A stretch of 6,225 nucleotides of DNA. Origin: Acidobacteriota bacterium (lineage in GTDB: Bacteria > Acidobacteriota > Terriglobia > UBA7540). The notes under the pieces are model-generated. The model saw only the letters and a program-made list of their open reading frames with translations, did not search any database and was not told the origin of the DNA. The position numbers and the translations under genes were made by a program. Location: NCBI GenBank assembly GCA_003224635.1, contig QHZK01000419.1, forward strand, positions 1-6,225, read 5' to 3'. Of this stretch, positions 1 through 5,714 are shown piece by piece (position 1 is the first letter of the stretch; the number at the start of each line of letters is the position of its first letter).

Positions 1-261
1 GCCATGAAATACAAGCACTCGGGCAAGGGGATTGGCGAAATCGGCCGCGAACTCGGGGTGGACTACATCCTGGAAGGCAGCGTGCATTGCGCGGATGAGC
101 GCGTGCGCGTCAACGCCCAGCTCATCCAAGTCAGCGACCAGGCCCACCTCTGGGCAGACACCTTCGAGCGCCTGTGCACGGACGTCTTCACCACACAGAA
201 GCAGGTGGCGCGGCTGTTCGCGCAGTCCCTAGCGGTCGAGCTGCTGCCGGCGCCGGCATAG
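1..261 (+). CDS. C-terminal part of a FlgO/TolB-like domain protein (5' end outside window)
   Basis: The frame is open from the first base (GCC, then an in-frame ATG at 4 that is probably internal) to a TAG at 259-261. The visible 86 residues match the conserved core of the FlgO/TolB-N-like domain found in CadC-type winged-helix regulators and adenylate-cyclase-like proteins of Acidobacteriota and related bacteria. The recognisable run is 'IGRELGVDYILEGSV', followed by an 'RVRVNAQLIQ' strand, 'HLWADTFER' and a closing helix. In those proteins this domain usually lies between an N-terminal DNA-binding or cyclase domain and C-terminal TPR repeats. Here the protein stops right after the domain, so there are no TPRs. 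Function is inferred: a sensory or regulatory protein, with its effector domain upstream of the window. A short stand-alone domain protein starting at base 4 is less likely, because no ribosome-binding site can be seen and the frame is open to the edge. Confidence 0.7.
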   Translation, partial: AMKYKHSGKGIGEIGRELGVDYILEGSVHCADERVRVNAQLIQVSDQAHLWADTFERLCTDVFTTQKQVARLFAQSLAVELLPAPA

Positions 262-267
262 GGCGCG

Positions 268-349
268 GTGGGCCAGTTTGGCTCTGTAGCGGCGGTCTGC
301 GACCGCCGAACGGCGCTCATAGAGCGCCGCTACAGCGAAACTGACCCAC
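268..349. repeat. 82-nt palindromic REP/MITE-like intergenic element
   Basis: Outer arms 268-279 (GTGGGCCAGTTT) and 338-349 (AAACTGACCCAC) are inverted with one mismatch. Inner arms 285-294 (TGTAGCGGCG) and 325-334 (CGCCGCTACA) are a perfect 10-bp inverted repeat. Between them are two adjacent perfect 8-bp hairpins: 290-297/301-308 with a TGC loop, and 311-318/322-329 with an ATA loop. The DNA can therefore fold as twin hairpins or as one long stem. It starts 7 nt after the stop of the upstream gene, so its RNA could also act in 3'-end formation, though no T-tract follows. The form resembles dispersed REP/BIME or small MITE-like elements; copies elsewhere cannot be seen from this window. Confidence 0.75.
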
Positions 350-354
350 TGCCC

Positions 355-381
355 ACCATTCCTACCATTCCTACCATTCCT
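355..381. repeat. Three tandem copies of a 9-bp unit
   Basis: The unit ACCATTCCT occurs three times without a mismatch at 355-363, 364-372 and 373-381. It lies just downstream of the palindromic element and just upstream of the candidate aconitase promoter. It could be a simple slippage repeat or a set of phased binding sites; nothing in the sequence decides between these. Confidence 0.8.
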
Positions 382-386
382 CGGCC

Positions 387-416
387 TTGAATTGGCGCAT
401 CTCAAAGTGCTATGTT
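387..416 (+). promoter_or_regulatory. Possible sigma-70-type promoter for the aconitase gene
   Basis: TTGAAT at 387-392 (4 of 6 matches to the -35 consensus) and TATGTT at 411-416 (4 of 6 to the -10 consensus) are 18 bp apart in the AT-richest part of the gap. A start near 423 would give a leader of about 58 nt before the ATG at 481. The match is only moderate and promoter consensus in this lineage is not certain, so this is a candidate. Confidence 0.35.
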
Positions 417-470
417 CTCTATTTAAGACCCGAAGTAACCTCCTATCTTCACCAGCGCTCGCGTCTAACA

Positions 471-475
471 GAGGA
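471..475 (+). promoter_or_regulatory. Ribosome-binding site of the aconitase gene
   Basis: GAGGA lies 5 nt before the ATG at 481. A second in-frame ATG at 487 would be 11 nt away, so the first ATG is the better start. The malate dehydrogenase gene has nearly the same sequence before its ATG (GGAGGACTC). Confidence 0.65.
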
Positions 476-480
476 CTCAC

Positions 481-2427
481 ATGCCAATGAACCTTACCCA
501 CAAAATCCTCAAGGAACACTTGGTGGAAGGTAAGCTCGAGCCTGGCGCGGAAATCGGCATCAAGGTGGACCAGACTCTAATCCAGGACGCTACCGGCACC
601 ATGGTCTGGCAGCAGTTTCACTCCTTCGGTATCCCGCGCATCAAGGTGCCGCTGTGCGTGACTTACGTGGACCACAACATCCTGCAGACCGACTACCGCA
701 ATCCGGACGACCACCTGTTCCTGCAGACCATGGCGGCCCGGTATGGCGCGATCTTTTCCCGGCCCGGCAACGGCATCTCCCACTTCTGCCACCTTGAGCG
801 CTTTGACGTTCCCGGCCAGACGATGATCGGCTCGGACAGCCACACCTGCTCGGCGGGCGCGATGGCGATGCTGGCGATCGGCACGGGCGGCGCCGAAGTG
901 GCCGCGGCAATGGCCGGCGAGCCGTTCTACATCCCGTGTCCTAAGGTCGTGCGCGTGAATCTGGTGGGCAACTTTGCGCCCTGGGTCTCGGCGAAGGACG
1001 TGATCCTCGAGTTGCTGCGCCGGCTCACCGTCAAGGGCGGCATCGGCAAAGTGATGGAATACACCGGTCCCGCCTTAGAGCGCATCGCCGTCTACGAACG
1101 CGAGACCATCTGCAACATGACGCAGGAACTCGGCGCGACTTCCGGGCTCTTCCCCTCCGACGAGATGACCCGCCGGTTCCTCCGCGCCCAGAAGCGGGAA
1201 CAGGACTGGAAGCCGCTCGCGCCCGATCCCGGCGCCCGGTACGACGAAGAAATCGAAATTGACCTCGGCCAGCTCGAGCCGCTGATCTCGAAGCCCAGCA
1301 GCCCCGACAACGTCGTGCCCGTGCGCGAAGTCGAGGGCACGCCGGTGCGCCAGGTGGCCGTGGGATCGTCGGTGAACTCGTCTTATCGCGACCTGGCTGT
1401 GGTCGGCGCCATCCTGCGCGGGAAGCACATCGCGCCCAACCTTCACATGACGCTTTCGCCCGGCTCGCGCCAGATTCTCATCAACATTCTGAAGAACGGC
1501 TACTACGCGGACTACATCGTGGCCGGCGTGCAGGACCGAGGCGTGGCCTGCGGGCCGTGCATCGGCATGGGCGCCGCGCCTCCTTCAGGCGGCAACAGCG
1601 TGCGCACCTTCAACCGCAACTTCAAGGGCCGCAGCGGCACGGAGGACGACTACGTTTGGCTGTGCTCGCCGGAGACGGCTGCAGCCACCGCCATCACCGG
1701 CGTCATCACGGACCCGCGCAAGCTGGGCGCGCCGCCTGAGATCGAGGAACCGAATGAGTACGTCCTCTACACGCAGGACTTTCTCCCGCCGGCGGTGAAC
1801 GGCCACAAGGTGGAAATCTTCACCGGCCCCAACATCGTTCCCCCTCCGCCCGTCCAGCCGGTGGCCGCCTCCCTCAGCGGCCGCGTCTTGCTGAAGCTCG
1901 GAGACAACATCTCGACCGACCACATTTTGCCCGGCGGCAATGACGTTCTTCCGCTGCGCTCGAACATCCCGGCCATCAGCGAATACACTTTCCGCTACGT
2001 CGATCACACGTTCCCCAAGCGCGCGCAGGACGCCGGGGGCGGCTTCGTGGTCGGAGGCGAGAACTGGGGACAGGGCTCGAGCCGCGAGCACGCCGCCATC
2101 GCGCCCATGTACCTCGGGGTCAAGGCGATCCTCGCCAAGTCCTACGCGCGCATCCACGAGTCGAACCTGGTGAACTTCGGCGTCGTGCCGCTGCGCTTCT
2201 TGAACCCCGCCGACTACGAGTCGATCGAGCAGGGCGACGAACTCGAAATGCCTGACGTCCGCGCCGCCATCAGCGCGGGCCGGCCCGTGGTGGCCCGCAA
2301 CAAGACGCAGAAGGCTGAATATAAGCTCGTTCCCAAGCTCTCGCCGCGCCAGGTCGAGATGCTGCTCTCGGGCGGCCTGACGAATTACCTCAAGAAAAAG
2401 TGGGCCGCGCAGCCCGCGCGGGCGTAG
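481..2427 (+). CDS. acn: Aconitate hydratase, single-chain bacterial (Aquifex-like) type
   Basis: Aconitase interconverts citrate and isocitrate through cis-aconitate in the TCA cycle, in the cytoplasm, using a [4Fe-4S] cluster. The 648-aa length fits the short putative-aconitase family rather than the roughly 890-aa AcnA. Visible in order: 'DATGT' (residues about 37-41), Asp64-His65, His101 in 'GNGISH', 'GSDSHTC' (Asp119, Ser120, His121, Cys123), Asn212 and Glu216 in 'NMTQELGAT', Cys357 and Cys360 in 'CGPCIG', Asn378-Arg379 and Arg384 in 'FNRNFKGRSG', then a swivel domain from about residue 460 with 'DNISTDHILPGG' and Ser533-Ser534-Arg535 in 'GQGSSREH'. The odd point is 'GSSVNSSYRD' at 295-304: the usual motif is GSCTNSSY, and its Cys, a cluster ligand, is Ser297 here (codon TCG at 1369-1371). 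The change spans several bases and the frame is intact, so it is not a simple read error. It may be a subfamily trait. Malate dehydrogenase follows on the same strand after 209 nt. Confidence 0.93.
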   Translation: MPMNLTHKILKEHLVEGKLEPGAEIGIKVDQTLIQDATGTMVWQQFHSFGIPRIKVPLCVTYVDHNILQTDYRNPDDHLFLQTMAARYGAIFSRPGNGISHFCHLERFDVPGQTMIGSDSHTCSAGAMAMLAIGTGGAEVAAAMAGEPFYIPCPKVVRVNLVGNFAPWVSAKDVILELLRRLTVKGGIGKVMEYTGPALERIAVYERETICNMTQELGATSGLFPSDEMTRRFLRAQKREQDWKPLAPDPGARYDEEIEIDLGQLEPLISKPSSPDNVVPVREVEGTPVRQVAVGSSVNSSYRDLAVVGAILRGKHIAPNLHMTLSPGSRQILINILKNGYYADYIVAGVQDRGVACGPCIGMGAAPPSGGNSVRTFNRNFKGRSGTEDDYVWLCSPETAAATAITGVITDPRKLGAPPEIEEPNEYVLYTQDFLPPAVNGHKVEIFTGPNIVPPPPVQPVAASLSGRVLLKLGDNISTDHILPGGNDVLPLRSNIPAISEYTFRYVDHTFPKRAQDAGGGFVVGGENWGQGSSREHAAIAPMYLGVKAILAKSYARIHESNLVNFGVVPLRFLNPADYESIEQGDELEMPDVRAAISAGRPVVARNKTQKAEYKLVPKLSPRQVEMLLSGGLTNYLKKKWAAQPARA

Positions 2428-2470
2428 CCCACGGGTACGACGCAGCGTTAGCCGCAACCCGAACGAGACT

Positions 2471-2568
2471 CTCTGTGTCCTCCGTGGCTTCAAGGCTTTA
2501 CCACAGAGCGCACGGAGCGCCTCCGTGGCCTCCGTGTTGAGGGCCTTGTCACCTCGGAGGACACAGAG
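2471..2568. repeat. 98-nt nested inverted repeat in the acn-mdh gap
   Basis: Outer arms CTCTGTGTCCTCCG (2471-2484) and CGGAGGACACAGAG (2555-2568) are a perfect 14-bp inverted repeat. Inside them CAAGGC (2491-2496) pairs with GCCTTG (2543-2548), leaving symmetric 6-nt internal loops. At the centre CACGGAG (2511-2517) and CTCCGTG (2521-2527) form a 7-bp hairpin with a CGC loop. Further 'CTCCGTGG/CCACAGAG'-like words fill the rest. This vocabulary ('tctgtgtcctccgtgg') resembles a dispersed intergenic repeat of environmental bacterial genomes. The remaining gap, 2428-2470 and 2569-2636, shows no convincing promoter. The structure could weaken or end transcription from acn before mdh, but no T-tract follows. 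Confidence 0.75.
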
Positions 2569-2627
2569 CCACTACTGACACGAGGAGATTTCCAGCGGTA
2601 CGAGAAGGAATTGACTGCTAGTAGTGC

Positions 2628-2633
2628 GGAGGA
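2628..2633 (+). promoter_or_regulatory. Ribosome-binding site of the malate dehydrogenase gene
   Basis: GGAGGA ends 3 nt before the ATG at 2637. It is a strong anti-16S match at short but workable spacing. It supports this start, which also places the Rossmann strand 'KVTVVGSGNVG' at the usual distance from the N-terminus. Confidence 0.65.
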
Positions 2634-2636
2634 CTC

Positions 2637-3563
2637 ATGCGCAGAAAAGTGACCGTGGTTGGCTCGGGGAACGTGGGCGCAACGGTGGCCCATCGCCTGG
2701 CGGACAAGCAGCTCGCCGACGTGGTCATGATCGACATCCTGGAAGGCGTCCCGCAGGGCAAGGGACTGGACCTGCTCGAAGCCGGGCCCATCGAGGGCTA
2801 CGACGTGCGCGTGAGGGGCACCAACAATTACGCCGACACCGCCAACTCCGACCTGGTGGTGATGACCGCCGGTTTCCCGCGCAAGCCCGGCATGAGCCGC
2901 GACGATTTGCTCAAGGCCAACCACGACGTGGTGAAGAGCGCGATCGAGCAGGCGGTGAAGTATTCGCCGGACTCGATTCTGATCGTGGTCACCAACCCGC
3001 TCGACGCCATGGCGCAGACGGCTTACAAGGTCAGCGGGTTTTCGAAGAACCGCGTCATCGGCATGGCGGGCGTGCTGGATACGGCGCGCTACCGGACGTT
3101 TATCGCCGAGGCGCTGAACGTCTCCGTGCAGAACGTGCAAGGATTCGTGCTCGGCGGCCACGGTGACGCCATGGTCCCGGTGCCGCGCTACACGACCGTG
3201 GCGGGAATCCCCGTGGGAGAGCTCATGCCGAAGGAGCAGCTCGACCAGATCATCACGCGCACGCGCTCGGGCGGCGTCGAGATCGTGAACCTGCTCAAGG
3301 CGGGAAGCGCCTACTACGCGCCGTCCGCCGCTGTGGTCGAGATGATTGACGCGATTTTCAACGACCGCAAGAAGATCCTGCCCTGCGCCGCGTACCTCGA
3401 AGGCGAATACGGCATCAAGGGCCTCTTCGTCGGCGTTCCGGTGAAGCTCGGCGCTCGCGGCATCGAGCAGATTATCGAGATCAAGCTGACGCCGGAAGAG
3501 CAGGCCGGGCTTCAGAAGTCAGCCGCCGCGGTCAAGGAGTTGGTGGAGGTCATCAAGGTTTGA
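2637..3563 (+). CDS. mdh: Malate dehydrogenase (NAD-dependent, LDH-like type)
   Basis: The enzyme oxidises malate to oxaloacetate with NAD in the TCA cycle, in the cytoplasm. The 308-aa length is normal for the LDH-like malate dehydrogenases (Bacillus/Chloroflexus type). The N-terminal Rossmann domain has Gly9-x-Gly11-x-x-Gly14, and Asp33 at the end of strand 2 points to NAD rather than NADP. The mobile loop reads 'GFPRKPGMSR': Arg82 sits where lactate dehydrogenases have the specificity Gln (position 102), so malate is the likely substrate, and Arg88 matches Arg109. Asn120 lies in 'VVTNPLD'. The catalytic pair is Asp148 ('GVLDTARYR', with substrate-binding Arg151) and His175 ('GGHGDAMVP'). 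No key residue is missing. It lies downstream of aconitase on the same strand and converges on the cyclophilin genes. Co-transcription with acn is possible but uncertain because of the repeat-filled gap. Confidence 0.96.
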   Translation: MRRKVTVVGSGNVGATVAHRLADKQLADVVMIDILEGVPQGKGLDLLEAGPIEGYDVRVRGTNNYADTANSDLVVMTAGFPRKPGMSRDDLLKANHDVVKSAIEQAVKYSPDSILIVVTNPLDAMAQTAYKVSGFSKNRVIGMAGVLDTARYRTFIAEALNVSVQNVQGFVLGGHGDAMVPVPRYTTVAGIPVGELMPKEQLDQIITRTRSGGVEIVNLLKAGSAYYAPSAAVVEMIDAIFNDRKKILPCAAYLEGEYGIKGLFVGVPVKLGARGIEQIIEIKLTPEEQAGLQKSAAAVKELVEVIKV

Positions 3564-3580
3564 TGTCTTCCTTAACGCGC

Positions 3581-3705
3581 ATCCCCCTCACCCCCAGCCC
3601 TCTCCCGCGAGGGGAGAGGGAGTTAAATTAAGACCCGAATTAAATAACAGTGGCCCTCGCCCCTTGCGGGAGATGGGTGGCCGAAGGCCGGGTGAGGGGT
3701 TGTTC
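3581..3705. repeat. Pair of inverted copies of a C/G-rich dispersed repeat in the convergent gap
   Basis: The left copy (about 3581-3621) holds CCCTCTCCC (3598-3606) and GGGAGAGGG (3612-3620), a perfect 9-bp hairpin with a GCGAG loop. The right copy (about 3651-3705) is the same kind of sequence on the other strand, with a GGCC-GAA-GGCC hairpin at 3679-3689. The outer parts CCCCTCACCC (3584-3593) and GGGTGAGGGG (3690-3699) are a perfect 10-bp inverted repeat, so the whole unit can fold. This 'cccctcacccccagccctctccc' type of sequence is a common dispersed repeat in GC-rich bacteria. Lying between the 3' ends of mdh and the cyclophilin gene, it could serve as a two-way terminator, although T-tracts are lacking. 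An AT-rich spacer fills 3622-3649. Confidence 0.75.
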
Positions 3706-3720
3706 CTCCTCTACCGTCGC

Positions 3721-4233
3721 TCACTTCAGCTCGACGATTTTCACCGCATTCATCACCACAGGCGTGCGCGGGCGGTCGCTCCCGTCGCGGGGGACGTTCG
3801 AGATTTTGTCGACCACGTCCTGTCCCTTGACGACCTCGCCGAAAATCGTATGGCGCCTGTTGAGCCACGTGCTGGCGGCGACGGTGATGAAGAACTGGCT
3901 GCCGTTAGTGTTCGCGCCCGCGTTGGCCATGGCGAGCTTGCCGGGCCGGTCGAAGGCGAGGTCCTTCGCGAATTCGTCTTCAAAGTGGTAGCCCGGACCG
4001 CCGGTCCCTGTCCCTTGCGGGCAGCCGCCCTGGATCATGAATTTGGGTATAACACGGTGGAAGACCAGCCCGTCGTAATAGCGCCGCTTGGTCCGCGCAA
4101 ACTCCTTCGCGCCTTCGGCGAGGCCGCGAAAATTTTCGACGGCCTTGGGAGCTTTGTCGGGAAACAGCCGGCAGGTGATTTCACCCAGCGTCGTTTCGAG
4201 AATAGCGTAGAGACCCGGTTTCAAGTCGCTCAC
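3721..4233 (-). CDS. ppiB: Cytoplasmic peptidyl-prolyl cis-trans isomerase, cyclophilin type
   Basis: A single cyclophilin domain fills the 170 residues; it speeds cis-trans isomerisation of peptide bonds before proline during protein folding. It has no signal peptide, so it should be cytoplasmic. The catalytic set is present: Arg60, Phe65, Met66 and Gln68 in 'FHRVIPKFMIQGG' (CypA Arg55, Phe60, Met61, Gln63), then 'NTNGSQFFIT' (108-117), Trp123 and His128 in 'WLNRRHTIFG' (CypA Trp121 and His126). Keeping the Trp is notable, because it favours cyclosporin binding and many bacterial cyclophilins lack it. The start is GTG (CAC at 4231-4233), chosen because AGGAG lies 7 nt upstream and the GTG overlaps the TGA of the previous gene as GTGA, which suggests translational coupling. 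It is a paralogue of the exported cyclophilin just upstream and the last gene of the minus-strand set. Confidence 0.93.
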   Translation of the reverse strand: MSDLKPGLYAILETTLGEITCRLFPDKAPKAVENFRGLAEGAKEFARTKRRYYDGLVFHRVIPKFMIQGGCPQGTGTGGPGYHFEDEFAKDLAFDRPGKLAMANAGANTNGSQFFITVAASTWLNRRHTIFGEVVKGQDVVDKISNVPRDGSDRPRTPVVMNAVKIVELK

Positions 4234-4964
4234 TGTTTTTCTCCTGAGGGAGCATCAGGCGCAGGCGTGACAGGCTTGCGCGCGGGCGCGGCGGGCTTCT
4301 GGCCTGGCGCTTTCACGGTGACGATCGTGACCTTGTTGATCACCACAGGCGTGTTGGGCTTGTCCTGCGCGTCGCGCGGCGTCTCGCTGATGGCGTCCGC
4401 CACTTGCTGGCCCTCGACCACTTCGCCGAAGATGGAGTAGTGCTGGTTCAGCCGTTCCTGGCGCGCCACGGTGATGAAGAACTGCGAGCCGTTGGTGTTC
4501 GGGCCCGCGTTGGCCATAGCCAGGCGGCCGGGCTGGTCGAAGGTCAGGTGCGGGCTGACCTCATCCATGAACTGGTAGCCGACGCCGCCCCTGCCGTTCC
4601 CCAGTTGATCCCCGCCCTGGATCATGAAGGTCGGGATAACGCGGTGAAAGGTGAGGCCGTCGTAAAAGCGGCGGTGCGTCCACACTTTCTGCTTCTCGTC
4701 GTACCATCCCTTGGTCCCGTTCGCCAGCCCGACGAAATTCTCGACCGTGGCCGGCGCTTTGTCAGGCAAGAGCCGGCACACGATGCGCCCCATGGTGGTG
4801 TCGAACACGGCGTAGAGTCCCGGCGGCTGGTTGAGTTTGATTTGAGAAGTTGCCGCGCGAGCCGATGCCGAAGCCGTTTTCTTGGGCGCCTGGGCATAAA
4901 GCGAGCCGCCGGCGAGGGCAGCCAACAGCAGCGTCCGCAAGACCACGATTGATACTTGCTTCAT
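4230..4964 (-). CDS. ppiA: Exported peptidyl-prolyl cis-trans isomerase, cyclophilin type
   Basis: This 244-aa cyclophilin begins with a Sec-type signal peptide: Lys2 and Arg10, a hydrophobic core over about residues 6-19, and a likely cleavage after 'AQA' at residue 26. It should act outside the cytoplasmic membrane, probably in the periplasm. The domain covers about residues 48-217. Active-site residues Arg108, Phe113, Met114 and Gln116 lie in 'FHRVIPTFMIQGG', and 'NTNGSQFFIT' follows at 156-165. Where CypA has Trp121 and His126 it has Arg171 and Tyr176; Tyr at the second site also occurs in E. coli cyclophilins, and loss of the Trp suggests weak cyclosporin binding. A Pro/Ala/Lys-rich tail (about 218-244) looks disordered. 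The ATG at 4964 is preceded by GAGGA at short spacing. It lies 18 nt after the dipeptidase stop and overlaps the cytoplasmic cyclophilin by 4 nt. Confidence 0.93.
   Translation of the reverse strand: MKQVSIVVLRTLLLAALAGGSLYAQAPKKTASASARAATSQIKLNQPPGLYAVFDTTMGRIVCRLLPDKAPATVENFVGLANGTKGWYDEKQKVWTHRRFYDGLTFHRVIPTFMIQGGDQLGNGRGGVGYQFMDEVSPHLTFDQPGRLAMANAGPNTNGSQFFITVARQERLNQHYSIFGEVVEGQQVADAISETPRDAQDKPNTPVVINKVTIVTVKAPGQKPAAPARKPVTPAPDAPSGEKQ
4241..4245 (-). promoter_or_regulatory. Ribosome-binding site that fixes the GTG start of ppiB
   Basis: CTCCT on the plus strand reads AGGAG on the minus strand, 7 nt before the GTG at 4233. It lies inside the last codons of the upstream cyclophilin gene, as expected for coupled translation of two overlapping genes. 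Confidence 0.65.
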
Positions 4965-4982
4965 CGTTCCTCACTTTCTGGA

Positions 4983-5714
4983 TTACATGCGGCCGGATTG
5001 CATCCGGCGCGCCACGTCCTCCACCTGGCGCATGACGCGCAGGACGTTGCCGCCCAGAATCTTTTCCAGGTCCGACTCGCTATAGCCACGCCGTGCCAGC
5101 TCCCAGACCAGGTTCGGGATTTTCGAGCAGTCTTCCAGGCCGCGCGGGATCGAGTCAACGCCATCAAAATCGGAGCCCAGACCGACGTGGTCCACGCCGC
5201 CTACTTTCACGGCGTGGTCGATGTGATCGGCGATGCGCTCGAAGCCGGGCGTCGGGAGGTTCGCTTCGTACTTTTGCCTGACCTTCGTCTCATCGGCGTA
5301 ACTCAAGTGCTTGCCCTCTTTCTTAAGTCTCTCCCGCTCCGCCTCCACCTCGGCGTCCATCGGCGCGGAGACAGTCTTGTAGGCGTCGGCGAAGGTTTGA
5401 TCGACAAACGCGGAATAAAAATTGATATCCATGACGCCGCCATTCTTGGCCAGGGCGCGGATCATGTCATCCGTCATGTTCCGCGGCCTGTCGCACACGG
5501 CGCGGCAGGAGGAATGCGACGCGATGACGGGCGCCCTGGTCGCGGCCAGCGCGTTGTAGAACGTCTTGTCGGAGACGTGGGAAATGTCCACCATCATGCC
5601 CAGACGGTTCATCCGTTCCACCACTGCGCGCCCGAAATCCGTCAGGCCGTTCCACTGCGGCTTGTCACCCGACGAGTCCGCCCACTTGGTGTTCTTGGTG
5701 TGCGTCAGCGTCAT
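4983..5714 (-). CDS. C-terminal fragment of the broken M19 dipeptidase
   Basis: This frame gives 243 residues from an ATG at 5714 that is really the internal Met of 'RYMTLTH'; no ribosome-binding site stands at a useful distance, so independent translation is doubtful. It holds His5 (substrate-binding His of the 'LTH' motif), zinc ligands His46 in 'VDISHVSD' and His67 in 'IASHSSCRA' (21 residues apart, as in DPEP1), Arg71, and the Asp of 'GLGSDFDG' near the C-terminus. A charged segment follows 'INFYSAF' (about residues 120-170), as is usual in bacterial homologues. The TAA at 4983-4985 is 18 nt before the exported cyclophilin. Confidence 0.65.
   Translation of the reverse strand: MTLTHTKNTKWADSSGDKPQWNGLTDFGRAVVERMNRLGMMVDISHVSDKTFYNALAATRAPVIASHSSCRAVCDRPRNMTDDMIRALAKNGGVMDINFYSAFVDQTFADAYKTVSAPMDAEVEAERERLKKEGKHLSYADETKVRQKYEANLPTPGFERIADHIDHAVKVGGVDHVGLGSDFDGVDSIPRGLEDCSKIPNLVWELARRGYSESDLEKILGGNVLRVMRQVEDVARRMQSGRM

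Noticed and set aside
393..410. Possible sigma-54 promoter (TTGGCGC ... TGC) before aconitase
   Set aside because: The GG and GC elements are not 10 nt apart as sigma-54 promoters require.
229..519. 96-aa minus-strand frame across the first intergenic gap
   Set aside because: It crosses the palindromic element, the 9-bp tandem repeats and the aconitase start; the translation is low-complexity (Arg/Asn/Gly repeats from the 9-bp units).
1585..2493. 302-aa open frame on the minus strand opposite aconitase
   Set aside because: It lies opposite a fully conserved enzyme, its residues are Arg/Ala/Gly/Val-rich as expected of a GC-rich antisense frame, and it shows no recognisable motif.
2611..2616. 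TTGACT as a -35 box for mdh
   Set aside because: The matching -10 box would fall on the start codon, leaving no room for the ribosome-binding site in the transcript.
2570..2626. 7-bp inverted repeat CACTACT/AGTAGTG before mdh as an operator
   Set aside because: Short arms 43 nt apart are expected by chance; no second copy or other support.
2490..3161. 223-aa open frame on the minus strand opposite the malate dehydrogenase gene
   Set aside because: Antisense shadow of mdh with a His/Val/Arg-rich composition. It would also run through the inverted repeat in the gap.
3664..4440. 258-aa plus-strand open frame opposite the cyclophilins (and similar frames at 4404-4952 and 4956-5738)
   Set aside because: Mirror frames of well-supported minus-strand genes, with no family motifs and no ribosome-binding sites.
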